A stretch of 64,000 bases of DNA from UBA1444 sp964601085 (GCA_964601085.1 CAZRLN010000001.1:1-64000); one strand, 5' to 3'. Positions 42,347 to 51,565 are shown, counted from the first letter of the stretch. The notes: a model not told the origin generated them from the letters alone. Numbers and translations: made by a program.

Positions 42347-42886
42347 ATGGGCATTATTGACAGAATCATTCTTTCAATCTATACGATCTTGTTAACCGTC
42401 CTTTCCCTGATCGCCATCCTGCTTTCAGCGAAAATTTTGCCGCAGGAGTATTGGCAGCAAGGGCTGTCGCTCATTTATGGGCGGTGGGAAGCGGCGTTGA
42501 TCGGGGGAGTGTTTTTTCTGGTCAGCATCCGTCTCTTACTGGCGGGACTACGATCGCGCCGAGGACCGAGTAAAATCGTGCATCAGACGGAAATGGGCGT
42601 GGTCGAGATTTCGATCGGCGCCGTGGAAGATCTGATTGCCAAAACCGCCCGACACACCCGGGGGGTTCGGAACGCCAAGGTGCATATCAAACAATTGGCG
42701 GAGGAAGTCAAGGTGGATCTGCGGATCGTGGTGGGGCCGGAATATAATATCCCGAAGGTCGCGGCGGAAATTCAGCAGCGGACCCAGGAATACCTGAAAA
42801 ATACCGTTGGCGTTTCGATGAGCGAAGTCCGGATTTTGGTGAATGATATTTCCAATGAGTTCAAAAGCAAGACGCGTGTGGACTGA
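42347..42886 (+). CDS. amaP: Alkaline shock membrane anchor AmaP
   Basis: A 179-residue membrane protein. Two N-terminal hydrophobic helices (IIDRIILSIYTILLTVLSLIA and ALIGGVFFLVSIRLLLAGL) are followed by a cytoplasmic Asp23-like domain from about residue 85 (VVEISIGAVEDLIAKTAR). In Staphylococcus AmaP tethers Asp23. It lies 11 bases after the Asp23 gene with its own GGAGG. Confidence 0.92.
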   Translation: MGIIDRIILSIYTILLTVLSLIAILLSAKILPQEYWQQGLSLIYGRWEAALIGGVFFLVSIRLLLAGLRSRRGPSKIVHQTEMGVVEISIGAVEDLIAKTARHTRGVRNAKVHIKQLAEEVKVDLRIVVGPEYNIPKVAAEIQQRTQEYLKNTVGVSMSEVRILVNDISNEFKSKTRVD

Positions 42887-42904
42887 GAACGGGGAGGAAA
42901 AAAC

Positions 42905-43132
42905 ATGGACCCGATTTTGTTTCAGGAAATCTGGCGGGCGCACAGCGGCAAGATCATAGGAGTATCCATCGGCTTTTTTCTGGGACTGATGATTCTTGCC
43001 ATCGGTTTCTTCCAGGCGCTGTTTGTTTTGTTTTGCATGGTGGTCGGGTATATTGTCGGAAAACGGATCGATGATAAAGAAGATTTGATGGAGATTTTGG
43101 ACAAGTTGTTACCTCCGGGAACCCATCGATAG
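42905..43132 (+). CDS. DUF2273 small membrane protein
   Basis: A 75-residue protein with two close hydrophobic segments (IIGVSIGFFLGLMILAIGFF and ALFVLFCMVVGYIVGKRID) and an acidic end, LMEILDKLLPPG. This is the DUF2273 family, nearly always found with AmaP and Asp23. It probably joins them in a membrane complex; no activity is known. GGGGAGG precedes the ATG. Confidence 0.92.
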   Translation: MDPILFQEIWRAHSGKIIGVSIGFFLGLMILAIGFFQALFVLFCMVVGYIVGKRIDDKEDLMEILDKLLPPGTHR

Positions 43133-43152
43133 ATAGGAGCGCATAATATAAC

Positions 43153-43566
43153 ATGAGTCGAAGAAAGGCCCGCGAACTGGCTTTGCAGATTTTGTTCCAC
43201 ATCGACTTCACCGGCGGTTCTCCCCGGGAGGTCATTACTGCTGTTTATGATATGCAGGATGAAACTGTATCGGACAGCGTGAATGAGTACGTGGAATGGG
43301 TTGTTTTGGGGACACTGGAGCATCAGGCGGAAATCGACAAGCTGATTTCGGAGCTGGCGCACGATTGGAAGCTGGAACGCATGGGCGGGGTGGATCGCGC
43401 CGCGACGCGGATGGCGATTTATGAAATCAAGTTCGGCGAGAGCCGGATTCCGCCTCGCGCCGCAGTGAACGAAGCGGTGGAGTTGGCCAAGCATTATGGC
43501 TCCGAAGAGTCGGGGCGGTTTGTCAACGGGATTTTGGGATCCCTGGTGCGAGGCTTGCCGGAATAA
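43153..43566 (+). CDS. nusB: Transcription antitermination factor NusB
   Basis: An all-helical 137-residue RNA-binding protein that works with NusE in rRNA antitermination. It begins SRRKARELALQILFHIDF, and the second half KLERMGGVDRAATRMAIYEI with PPRAAVNEAVELAKHYG and GRFVNGILGSLV is the conserved core. AGGAGCG precedes the ATG. It is followed after one base by the Kae1-like gene. Confidence 0.95.
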   Translation: MSRRKARELALQILFHIDFTGGSPREVITAVYDMQDETVSDSVNEYVEWVVLGTLEHQAEIDKLISELAHDWKLERMGGVDRAATRMAIYEIKFGESRIPPRAAVNEAVELAKHYGSEESGRFVNGILGSLVRGLPE

Positions 43567-43567
43567 G

Positions 43568-44521
43568 ATGGAAGTGGCTGTTGGGATCGATACCAGCTGT
43601 TATACCACATCCACCGCTGCAGTGGACCCAGCGGGCAACCTGATTGCCGATTGCCGGATTCCTTTGCGGGTGAAACCGGGCGGCAAGGGACTGGCCCAGT
43701 CGGAGATGGTTTTCCAGCATGTGCGTAACTTGCCGGTTGTCATGAAGGAGTTGCGCCGTGCCATCGGGAAGGATGCTCGCATTGTGGCCGTAGGCGCATC
43801 GTGGCGGCCCCGGCCGCTGGAAGATTCTTATATGCCGGCATTTCTCGCCGGGTTCGGCCTGGCGGAAGCGCTCGGTGCAGTGTTGAACTGCCCGGTTGTC
43901 GGAATCAGCCATCAGGAGAATCATGTTTTGGCGGGAATGTGGTCTGTTGGCGAAGCGTTTGACGAATCTTTCCTGGCGGTGCATGTTTCTGGCGGCACCA
44001 CCGAGATTTTGCATGTCCGGCAGTTTCCGGACCGTCTCGATCTGGAGTTGATTGGCGGCAGCCGCGACCTGCATGCCGGGCAATTCGTCGATCGGGTGGG
44101 AGTGGCGTTGGGCTTGCCGTTTCCGGCCGGGCCGCATCTGGAGGCATTGGCGGAGAAGTGCAGCGGGCCAGTTCTGGAACTTCCCGTTTCCGTAGATGGA
44201 ACCCAGATCAGCTTTTCCGGTCCTGAGTCCCATGTGCGGCGCTGGCTGGCAGCGGCGCCGGAACCGGCCGCAGTGGCGGCGGCGGTCCAGGAGTGTATAG
44301 CCGGTTCGTTGTTGCGGGCTATTCTGGCGGCGATCGGGCAGACTAAGTCCAAAACGGTGCTGTTGGTGGGGGGAGTTGCGGCCAATCGTTTCATCCGCGC
44401 TAAACTGGCGGTGGAAATGCAACGGAGAGACTGTGCAACGGTTTGTTGGCCTGAACCCCAATATAGCGGGGATAATGCGGTGGGAGCGGCTTGGTGGGCG
44501 CTTCACCACAGGGTGGTGTGA
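43568..44521 (+). CDS. Kae1-like (TsaD paralogue) protein
   Basis: A 317-residue ASKHA-fold protein related to TsaD/Kae1 but not TsaD itself. It begins VAVGIDTSCYTTSTAAVD, has the metal-type HxxxH as ISHQENHVLAG near 116-126, HVSGGTTEIL near 143, and the ATP-site VGGVAANRFIRAKL near the end. The sequence around the phosphate loops is shorter and more divergent than in TsaD. Members often sit between nusB and xseA in Firmicutes, usually named O-sialoglycoprotein endopeptidase. The role is unknown; t6A synthesis is presumably done by a true TsaD elsewhere. ATG at 43568 chosen over an upstream frame inside nusB. Confidence 0.82.
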   Translation: MEVAVGIDTSCYTTSTAAVDPAGNLIADCRIPLRVKPGGKGLAQSEMVFQHVRNLPVVMKELRRAIGKDARIVAVGASWRPRPLEDSYMPAFLAGFGLAEALGAVLNCPVVGISHQENHVLAGMWSVGEAFDESFLAVHVSGGTTEILHVRQFPDRLDLELIGGSRDLHAGQFVDRVGVALGLPFPAGPHLEALAEKCSGPVLELPVSVDGTQISFSGPESHVRRWLAAAPEPAAVAAAVQECIAGSLLRAILAAIGQTKSKTVLLVGGVAANRFIRAKLAVEMQRRDCATVCWPEPQYSGDNAVGAAWWALHHRVV

Positions 44522-45753
44522 CAGAGCTGACGAATTTTCTAGAAGCCGATGCTCTGAGCGTGACGGAATTGACGTCCCATATCCGTCGCCTGTTCGAGGA
44601 CGATCCGTTGTTGAGCCGGGTTCGGGTCCGGGGTGAACTCTCGAATTTCCGTCGGCATCATTCGGGGCATTGTTATTTTACGCTGAAGGATTCCGGCGCC
44701 TCCCTGCGGTGCGTAATGTTCCGCAGCCGGGCCACCGGCTTGCGTTTTGAACCGGCTGATGGAATCCAGGTGCGGATCAGCGGACATGTTTCCATTTATG
44801 AACGGGATGGATCGTATCAGTTGTATGCCGATTCCATGGTTGCCGACGGGTTGGGCGATTTGAGCCTTGCCTTCGCCAAGTTGCGGGAAAAGCTGCTTGC
44901 TGAGGGAATGTTCGATGAATCCCGAAAAAAAACGTTGCCGTTGTTGCCGCGGGCCATTGGCGTGGTAACTTCGCCAACCGGTGCGGTGATCCGGGATATT
45001 GTAAGCGTCGCGCGGCGTCGTCACGCAGGAATTCCGATCTTGCTGGTTCCGGCGCAAGTGCAGGGCGAAGAAGCTCCGGAGCAGATTGTGCGGGGAATTC
45101 AGCTGCTGGATCGTTCCGGTCGGGTGGATGTAATCATCATCGGGCGAGGCGGCGGCAGCATCGAGGAATTATGGGCGTTTAACGATGAACGGGTTGTAAG
45201 GGCCATCGCGGCTGCGGTTACGCCGGTTGTATCGGCTGTGGGCCACCAGACGGATTTTACGCTCAGCGATTTTGCAGCCGATCTGCGGGCCGCTACGCCT
45301 TCGGCGGCAGCGGAACTGACGACGCCGGACCGGGCGGCTATGACCCGGCGGTTATTGGCGGCGCAGCATCGGTTGAACCAAGGGTTGCGACACCGGCTGA
45401 TCCGGCGGCGGTTGCGGTTGGAGCGCTGTCTGGCGTCTAGACTGTTTCGGCGGCCCGGCGAATTGCTGCAGGAACGGATTCAGCACCTGGACCAAATTCA
45501 GGAGCGCCTGGCGAACGCGATCGCGAACCTGATGAGTCGGAAACGGCAGCGCTGGCAGCTGGCCGATGAAAAACTGAACCTGCTGAACCCCTTGCAGGTA
45601 TTGCAACGGGGCTATAGTGTCGTACGGCGATCTGACGGACAGGTGGTTCGTCGGGCGGAAACCGTCCGGCAGGGTGAGCGCCTTGATGTATGGCTGCAGG
45701 AGGGACGGTTGGGCGTTATTGTAGAGGAAGCGGAGAAGGTGAGGCAGTCTTGA
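44518..45753 (+). CDS. xseA: Exodeoxyribonuclease VII large subunit
   Basis: Catalytic subunit of exonuclease VII, which degrades single-stranded DNA from both ends. The 411 residues have an N-terminal OB-fold (RVRGELSNFRRHHSGHCYFT), the core with IGVVTSPTGAVIRDI, RGGGSIEELWAFNDE and SAVGHQTDFTLSDFAADLRA, then a long coiled coil from about residue 280 and a C-terminal segment. GTG at 44518 overlaps the stop of the previous gene. Confidence 0.95.
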   Translation: MTELTNFLEADALSVTELTSHIRRLFEDDPLLSRVRVRGELSNFRRHHSGHCYFTLKDSGASLRCVMFRSRATGLRFEPADGIQVRISGHVSIYERDGSYQLYADSMVADGLGDLSLAFAKLREKLLAEGMFDESRKKTLPLLPRAIGVVTSPTGAVIRDIVSVARRRHAGIPILLVPAQVQGEEAPEQIVRGIQLLDRSGRVDVIIIGRGGGSIEELWAFNDERVVRAIAAAVTPVVSAVGHQTDFTLSDFAADLRAATPSAAAELTTPDRAAMTRRLLAAQHRLNQGLRHRLIRRRLRLERCLASRLFRRPGELLQERIQHLDQIQERLANAIANLMSRKRQRWQLADEKLNLLNPLQVLQRGYSVVRRSDGQVVRRAETVRQGERLDVWLQEGRLGVIVEEAEKVRQS

Positions 45754-46010
45754 GAAAGAAAGAGTCTACGGAATCTGTCGCCAATCTGAGTTTTGACGAA
45801 GCGCTGGCGCGGCTGGAAGCGTTAGTGGATGAGATGGAACACGGCGAGTTGAGCTTGGAGGCGGCCATGAAAAAGCATGCGGAAGGATCCGCGCTGTCCC
45901 AATATTGTCTGCAACAACTGCAGATGGCGGAAACGGCTGTCAACAAGGTGATCCGGGAATCTAACGGAGCCTTGTCGGAGATGGAACTGATTTTGCCGGA
46001 GGCGGACTGA
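45750..46010 (+). CDS. xseB: Exodeoxyribonuclease VII small subunit
   Basis: Small helical partner of XseA, 86 residues. The pattern NLSFDEALARLEALVDEMEH and GELSLEAAMKKHAEG is the family core. TTG at 45750 overlaps the xseA stop and follows AAGGTGAGG; the longer frame from 45690 lies inside xseA. It overlaps ispA by one base. Confidence 0.94.
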   Translation: MRKKESTESVANLSFDEALARLEALVDEMEHGELSLEAAMKKHAEGSALSQYCLQQLQMAETAVNKVIRESNGALSEMELILPEAD

Positions 46011-46888
46011 TGTGGCGTAACTATTTAAAAGAACACCAAATTCAGGTGGAAGCCTGGATGCAATCGTTGGTTCCGGCGCAGCCCGGTCCTCTGACGCAAG
46101 TGATGGAGTCGATGCGGTACAGTCTGTTCGCCGGCGGCAAAAGGCTGCGGCCGATATTGCTGATGGCGGCGGCTGATGCCGTCGGTTCTGATGGACAACG
46201 CTTTTTGCAGTCCGCCTGCGCGTTGGAAATGATTCACACCTATTCCCTCATTCATGATGACTTGCCGGCCATGGACGACGATGATTACCGACGGGGCCGC
46301 TTGACCAATCACAAGGTCTTTGGCGAAGGAATGGCGATATTGGCGGGAGACGGGCTGTTGACGCTGGCGTTTGAAACCTTGCTTTCCCAGCCGGGAGTGA
46401 CGCCGGACGTCTTGGTGCGTGTAACGAGCGAAGTGGCGCAAGCCGCGGGTCCATCGGGAATGGTGGGGGGACAGGCCATTGATTTGGGTTCGGAGGGGCA
46501 GCAACCTTCGCCGGAAGTCATGAAACTGATGCATCGGCTGAAAACGGGCGCACTGTTTCGGGCTAGCCTGCGGGCGGGCGCGATGTTGGGCGGCGGATCC
46601 GACGAAGATGTTCGGGGATTGACCGATTACGCGGAACAATTTGGCCTGGCCTTCCAGATTACGGATGATATTCTTGACGTCACCGGCACCGAAGCGGCCT
46701 TGGGAAAACCTATCGGCAGCGATGAAAAGAACAATAAGGCAACCTATGTTTCCGTCTATTCCCTGCCGGCAGCGCGACGGATGGCGCAAGAGGCGGTGAC
46801 GGACGCGGTCGCCGCTCTCGACCGGTTTGGCGACAGGGCGTGGGTGTTGCGGAGTCTGGCGGAGTATCTGCTGACTCGCGACAGTTGA
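46010..46888 (+). CDS. ispA: Polyprenyl (farnesyl) diphosphate synthase
   Basis: Condenses isopentenyl diphosphate with allylic diphosphates, normally to farnesyl diphosphate. The 292 residues carry the first aspartate motif in HDDLPAMDDDDYRRG near 84-98 and the second in QITDDILDVTG near 218-228, with GGKRLRP near the N-terminus. It sits between xseB and dxs in the usual isoprenoid group. Chain length beyond farnesyl is not certain. Confidence 0.94.
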   Translation: MWRNYLKEHQIQVEAWMQSLVPAQPGPLTQVMESMRYSLFAGGKRLRPILLMAAADAVGSDGQRFLQSACALEMIHTYSLIHDDLPAMDDDDYRRGRLTNHKVFGEGMAILAGDGLLTLAFETLLSQPGVTPDVLVRVTSEVAQAAGPSGMVGGQAIDLGSEGQQPSPEVMKLMHRLKTGALFRASLRAGAMLGGGSDEDVRGLTDYAEQFGLAFQITDDILDVTGTEAALGKPIGSDEKNNKATYVSVYSLPAARRMAQEAVTDAVAALDRFGDRAWVLRSLAEYLLTRDS

Positions 46889-46898
46889 GGGCTAGACA

Positions 46899-47357
46899 AT
46901 GAATGAGTTGTTGGCTGCGCTACTTCGCAATCAGGTTTTCATGTCGGCGCTTGCAGCCTGGACCGTGGCCCAACTGACCAAGATCCTGCGCGATGTTTTT
47001 CGGGGGAATTTTCGCTGGGAACGGGTAACTGGCGCTGGCGGGATGCCGAGTTCCCATTCGGCGATGGTGGTGGCCACGACGTTGTCCTCCGGTTTGACGG
47101 CTGGCTTTGACAGTCCTTTTTTCGCCATTTCTTTTGTCCTGTCCGGCATCGTCATGTATGACGCCGCCGGCGTTCGCCGTCACGCCGGGCGACATGCCCG
47201 GGCCTTGAACCGCATCATTTTGGAACTGAAAGCGGAACATCCGTTGAAAAACATCCGACTGAAAGAACTGATCGGCCATTCTCCCCTGGAGGTGTTGGCC
47301 GGAGCGATCCAGGGATTGATTGTCAGTTGGTTGGTTTGCCGAATTATTTATACCTGA
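46899..47357 (+). CDS. Divergent PAP2 family membrane protein
   Basis: A 152-residue membrane protein of the DUF212 (divergent PAP2, YuiD) family. GAGGMPSSHSAMVVA near 45-59 and YDAAGVRRHAGRHARALN near 87-104 are the phosphatase-like motifs. PAP2 enzymes cleave lipid phosphates; for this branch the activity is unproven. Position between ispA and dxs suggests a link to prenyl phosphate metabolism. Confidence 0.88.
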   Translation: MNELLAALLRNQVFMSALAAWTVAQLTKILRDVFRGNFRWERVTGAGGMPSSHSAMVVATTLSSGLTAGFDSPFFAISFVLSGIVMYDAAGVRRHAGRHARALNRIILELKAEHPLKNIRLKELIGHSPLEVLAGAIQGLIVSWLVCRIIYT

Positions 47358-47371
47358 AAGGAGCCCTGTTT

Positions 47372-49270
47372 TTGAAAGGTTATTTGGAAACCCTTCACTT
47401 GCCTGACGAACTCGCCAAGCTTTCCTTCGAAGAGATGGCGGGCCTGGCTGAGGAAATCCGCGATGTGATGATTCAGACGGTTTCCCGTACTGGCGGTCAT
47501 TTGGCTTCCAATCTGGGGGTTGTTGAACTGACCTTGGCGTTGCACAAAGTGTTTGACACGCCCCGGGACCGTATTGTATTCGATGTCGGCCATCAATCCT
47601 ATGTGCACAAAATTTTGACCGGCCGCCTTGATCGATTCGGCACTCTGCGGACATACAAAGGAATCTGCGGGTTTCCCCGGCGGGATGAAAGCGTGCATGA
47701 CGCGTTCGGGGCCGGTCACTCCAGCACTTCCGTCTCAGCGGCGCTCGGAATCGCGTTGGCGCGGGATATGCGCGGCGAGAAACACAAGGTGGTCGCCGTC
47801 ATCGGCGATGGTTCCCTGACGGGCGGGTTGGCGTTTGAAGGCTTGAATCACGCCGGGCATTTGAAACGGGATCTTATCGTGGTTTTAAACGACAATGAGA
47901 TGTCCATCAGCAAAAATGTCGGCGCCGTTTCACATTATCTGGCGAAAATGCGACTGACACCCACGTATTCCTGGGCGAAACACAATATTGAATTTTTTCT
48001 GCGTCGGATTCCAGCCATCGGCGACAGTGTGGCGAACACGGCGGAGCGGATGAAAGACAGCGTGAAGTATTTGCTGGTTCCCGGGATGTTTTTCGAGGAA
48101 TTGGGATTTACCTATCTGGGTCCAATCGACGGGCATGATTTGCCGTTGCTCGTCGAGGTGATGGAAAAGGCGAAAAGCATGCGGACGCCGGTTCTGGTGC
48201 ATGTATTGACTCAGAAGGGCAAAGGATATCCGCCGGCGGAATGTCAGGCGGATAAGTTTCACGGCGTCGGGCCGTTTTGCATCGAATCCGGAAAAGTGCT
48301 CAAAGGTGTGCAAGCGCCAACCTATACTTCCGTGTTTGGCGACGCCATGGTGGAAATCGCGGCAAGCAATCCCGATGTGGTGGGCATCACGGCGGCAATG
48401 TCGGGCGGTACGGGACTGGATGGATTTGCCGCGAAATATCCGGACCGTTTTTTTGATGTCGGCATTGCCGAGCAGCACGCCGTTACGATGGCGGCCGGGC
48501 TGGCCTCCCAGGGCAAACGGCCGGTTGTTGCGGTGTATTCCACGTTTTCACAACGGGCCTATGATAGCCTGATTCATGATGTGTGTCTGCAAAACCTGCC
48601 GGTCATTCTGGCGTTGGACCGGGCTGGACTGGTAGGGGAAGACGGCCCGACGCATCATGGCGCGTTTGACTTGTCTTTCTCGCGACTGATTCCCAATCTT
48701 ACGATCATGGCCCCCAAAGATGAAGCGGAATTGCGGGATATGCTGCATACTGCGCTGTCCATCAACGGTCCGGTGTTGATCCGCTATCCGCGCGGACGCA
48801 GCGACGGGTTTACCATGCCGGAACAACCGACTTTGCTGCCGGTCGGCCAGGGTGAATGGCTGCGGCAAGGCGGTGAAGTCGTATTTTGCGCGGTAGGCGC
48901 CATGGTTCAGGTGGCGCTGAAGGTGGCAGATATTCTCAAAACAAACGGAATTTCTTCAGGTGTGGTGAATGCCCGTTTCATCAAACCGATCGACGAGGAG
49001 CTGCTCTGCAAGATTGCCCAGCAGGCCCGATACATTGTAACTCTGGAGGAAAACTGTTTAATCGGCGGTTTTGGCTCCGCCGTAATGGAAACGTTGAATT
49101 CGGCCGGCATTGCGGCCCCGCGAATTCTTCGTCTCGGCTTGCCGGACCGTTTCATCGAGCAGGGATCCCGGGAAGAACTGTTGGAGTGCTTGGGACTCGA
49201 TCCTATCAGCATTGCCGAAAAAGTGCGAAATTTTATCGGAGTGGATTCTCATGCCAACCCATCGGCTTGA
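47372..49270 (+). CDS. dxs: 1-deoxy-D-xylulose-5-phosphate synthase
   Basis: Thiamine-diphosphate enzyme that starts the MEP isoprenoid pathway from pyruvate and glyceraldehyde 3-phosphate. The 632 residues show FDVGHQSYVHKILTGR, the ThDP motif GDGSLTGGLAFEGLNHAG (about 147-164) and GEDGPTHHGAFDLS in the second domain, with IRYPRGRSDG in the third. TTG at 47372 follows AAAGGAG by eight bases; an upstream frame overlaps the previous gene without a ribosome site. It overlaps tlyA by 20 bases. Confidence 0.96.
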   Translation: MKGYLETLHLPDELAKLSFEEMAGLAEEIRDVMIQTVSRTGGHLASNLGVVELTLALHKVFDTPRDRIVFDVGHQSYVHKILTGRLDRFGTLRTYKGICGFPRRDESVHDAFGAGHSSTSVSAALGIALARDMRGEKHKVVAVIGDGSLTGGLAFEGLNHAGHLKRDLIVVLNDNEMSISKNVGAVSHYLAKMRLTPTYSWAKHNIEFFLRRIPAIGDSVANTAERMKDSVKYLLVPGMFFEELGFTYLGPIDGHDLPLLVEVMEKAKSMRTPVLVHVLTQKGKGYPPAECQADKFHGVGPFCIESGKVLKGVQAPTYTSVFGDAMVEIAASNPDVVGITAAMSGGTGLDGFAAKYPDRFFDVGIAEQHAVTMAAGLASQGKRPVVAVYSTFSQRAYDSLIHDVCLQNLPVILALDRAGLVGEDGPTHHGAFDLSFSRLIPNLTIMAPKDEAELRDMLHTALSINGPVLIRYPRGRSDGFTMPEQPTLLPVGQGEWLRQGGEVVFCAVGAMVQVALKVADILKTNGISSGVVNARFIKPIDEELLCKIAQQARYIVTLEENCLIGGFGSAVMETLNSAGIAAPRILRLGLPDRFIEQGSREELLECLGLDPISIAEKVRNFIGVDSHANPSA

Positions 49271-50066
49271 CGCGCTGGTCGTTCAAAAAGGCCTGGCGAC
49301 AGGCCGGGATCAGGCGAAAGCCTATATTCTGGCCGGCCAGATTACGGTGAACGGGCAACGGGTCGACAAGGCTGGCGCCATGGTCGAGGAGACCGCTGAA
49401 TTGGCGTTTACCGGCCATGCCAATCCCTATGTCAGCCGCGGCGGACTGAAACTGATCAAGGCGCTGGAAGCCTTTAAGATCGATCTTGCCGGAAAACGGG
49501 TGCTGGATTTGGGAGCTTCCACCGGTGGATTTACCGATTGCGCACTGCAGCGGGGCGCCTGTCATGTTGTCGCCGTTGACGTGGGATACGGTCAATTGGC
49601 CTGGTCACTGCGAAATGATTCGCGGGTAACGGTGCTGGAGCGGACCAATGCCCGCTATCTGAAGTCTGGATTGGTCGGCGAGGCGGTCGATTTTATCAGC
49701 GCCGATCTTTCTTTTATTTCCCTGACCAAGATCATTCCGGTTCTGCCGTCGTTGCTTAAGCCGGGAGGAGAACTGGTGCTGCTGGTGAAACCGCAGTTTG
49801 AAGCCGGCCGGGAACAGGTCGGCAAAAAAGGCGTGGTGAAAGATCCTGCCGTTCACATCGAGGTGATCGCGCGGGTGGCCGATTGCGCCCGGGATCACGG
49901 CCTGATCCCGATTAATCTTGATTTTTCGCCGATAACCGGGCCGGAAGGAAATATCGAATATTTGCTGCATTTGTCGTTGGCGGCCGAGGCGGCAGCCGAT
50001 TTTTCGACGCAGATCGCCCAAACCGTTGCGAAAGCCCATCAAAGTCTTCAACCGGTTCGGAGGTAG
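49251..50066 (+). CDS. tlyA: TlyA-type rRNA methyltransferase
   Basis: A 271-residue protein with an N-terminal S4 RNA-binding domain (HRLDALVVQKGLATGRDQAK) and a C-terminal Rossmann methyltransferase: VLDLGASTGGFTDCALQRGA near 84-103, FISADLSFISL and VLLVKPQFEAGRE. TlyA 2'-O-methylates 16S and sometimes 23S rRNA; some members are called haemolysins. ATG at 49251 has GGAG nine bases upstream. It stays in the dxs-tlyA-nadK order. Confidence 0.94.
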   Translation: MPTHRLDALVVQKGLATGRDQAKAYILAGQITVNGQRVDKAGAMVEETAELAFTGHANPYVSRGGLKLIKALEAFKIDLAGKRVLDLGASTGGFTDCALQRGACHVVAVDVGYGQLAWSLRNDSRVTVLERTNARYLKSGLVGEAVDFISADLSFISLTKIIPVLPSLLKPGGELVLLVKPQFEAGREQVGKKGVVKDPAVHIEVIARVADCARDHGLIPINLDFSPITGPEGNIEYLLHLSLAAEAAADFSTQIAQTVAKAHQSLQPVRR

Positions 50067-50070
50067 CATT

Positions 50071-50940
50071 TTGTTGACTGTTGGCTTGTTTCCCAATACA
50101 AAAAAGCAGGGAGTGGCGACCGTTCTTGAATGGTTGATCCATTATTTACAGGAACAGAACGTTACGGTTCGAATGCCGGAAGAAGCCGCCAAAATCATGG
50201 ACCATCCGGAATTGGGCCGAAGCCGGGAGGAATTGGGCGCTGAACTGACCGTGGCCATGACTCTGGGCGGTGACGGAACGTTGCTGTGTACGGCGCGGGA
50301 GGTAGCTCCGTTCGGGGTGGCGGTATGTGGAATCAACATGGGGCAACTGGGCTTCTTGACGGAAATTGAACTGGCCGAGTTGGCGCCTTCCATGGAACGG
50401 CTGGTCCGCGGCGAATATTCCATCGAGGAACGTCCCATGCTGGAAGCGGTGGTAGACCGGCCGGAGGGAGCGATCGTAGCTTCCTCTGCCCTGAACGACG
50501 TGGTGATTGCCAAAGGCGGTTTTTCCCGGATGATCCGGTTGAAACTATATATCGGCGATTGTCTGACCGCCAACTACCCGGCGGATGGATTGATTGTCGC
50601 GACCGCAACCGGCTCCACGGGGTATTCCCTGTCCGCCGGCGGACCCATCGTCAGTCCCAACCTGCCGGTGACCATCATTACGCCGATTTGTCCGCACAGT
50701 CTAAATACTCGGTCGCTGGTTGTGTCGGACACGGAGGAGATTCGGATTGAAACGCTGGCCACCCATGAAGATATCGTCTTGACAGTCGATGGACAGACAC
50801 TGCACAACCTTCGTTCCGGCGACCGGATTTTCGTGCGGCGGTCGCCATTTCAAGCCCGGTTTTTAAAACTTAAGGGCAGCAGTTTTTATGAAGGACTTCG
50901 AACGAAACTTCGCCGCAGTGATCCCGATGATCCCGCGTAA
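50071..50940 (+). CDS. nadK: NAD kinase
   Basis: Phosphorylates NAD to NADP. The 289 residues have the signature TLGGDGTLLCTAREV near 65-79, NMGQLGFLTEIE near 90, and ATATGSTGYSLSAGGPIV near 175-192. TTG at 50071 (GTTGGCTTG start region) has GGAGGT six bases upstream. Its last 53 bases overlap the next gene. Confidence 0.95.
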   Translation: MLTVGLFPNTKKQGVATVLEWLIHYLQEQNVTVRMPEEAAKIMDHPELGRSREELGAELTVAMTLGGDGTLLCTAREVAPFGVAVCGINMGQLGFLTEIELAELAPSMERLVRGEYSIEERPMLEAVVDRPEGAIVASSALNDVVIAKGGFSRMIRLKLYIGDCLTANYPADGLIVATATGSTGYSLSAGGPIVSPNLPVTIITPICPHSLNTRSLVVSDTEEIRIETLATHEDIVLTVDGQTLHNLRSGDRIFVRRSPFQARFLKLKGSSFYEGLRTKLRRSDPDDPA

Positions 50941-51565
50941 TGCGGTGGAAGCCTCCCGGCTTTTTTTGGCGCCCGTGTTGGCCGATGCGGCGTGCGTAGT
51001 CGATGCGACGGCCGGAAACGGGCATGATTCCTTGTTCTTGTGTAAGCAGACAAAACCGGAATGCCGGGTTTGGGCGTTTGACATTCAGGCGGCTGCCGCC
51101 GCCGCCTGCGGCAAACTGCTGGCCCAGCACGGTTTTGCTGATAAAGTGCGGCTGATTCAGGCCGATCACGCGCTGTTGCGGGAGGTTATCCGGGAGCCGG
51201 TGGATGCCGCGATATTCAACCTCGGCTATTTGCCGGGGCACGATCATGCGGTGACTACCCGCGTGGAATCTTTGGCGCCGGCGCTGGATTCGTTGCGCGA
51301 TTTATTGGCGCCGGGCGGTCGGATCGCTCTTGTGGCCTACCCCGGACACTCGCCGGGCCGGTTGGAGATGGAGTTTTTGGAAGAATATTTGCCCCGGTGG
51401 TCCCAGCAGGTTTTTACCATCAGTCGTCTCAGCTTCATCAATCAGAAAAATTATCCGGCAGTCCTCTATTCTATTGGTAAAACAGGGAGGAAACAGCATG
51501 AAAACACATCGCCAGACCAGAGTAAAGGAAATCGTGGAGCGACTGGTGATCCGAACCCAGGATGA
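50888..51565 (+). CDS. mnmM: tRNA wobble-uridine methyltransferase MnmM (YtqB family)
   Basis: A 225-residue SAM methyltransferase. VVDATAGNGHDSLFLCKQ near 38-55 is the SAM loop, FNLGYLPGHDHAVTT near 110-124 the NxGYxPG catalytic motif and VAYPGHSPGRLEMEFLEEYL near 150 the family signature. YtqB/MnmM makes the final methyl of mnm5(s2)U34 in some Gram-positive tRNAs. The last 25 residues, rich in Gly, Asn and Pro, extend beyond the usual end (VLYSIGKTG) and are read through the start of argR in another frame. An ATG at 50930 is a possible shorter start. Confidence 0.88.
   Translation: MKDFERNFAAVIPMIPRNAVEASRLFLAPVLADAACVVDATAGNGHDSLFLCKQTKPECRVWAFDIQAAAAAACGKLLAQHGFADKVRLIQADHALLREVIREPVDAAIFNLGYLPGHDHAVTTRVESLAPALDSLRDLLAPGGRIALVAYPGHSPGRLEMEFLEEYLPRWSQQVFTISRLSFINQKNYPAVLYSIGKTGRKQHENTSPDQSKGNRGATGDPNPG

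Noticed and set aside
48886..49350. A second-frame open reading frame inside dxs and tlyA
   Set aside because: It overlaps two well-supported genes, lacks a ribosome site and has no domain.
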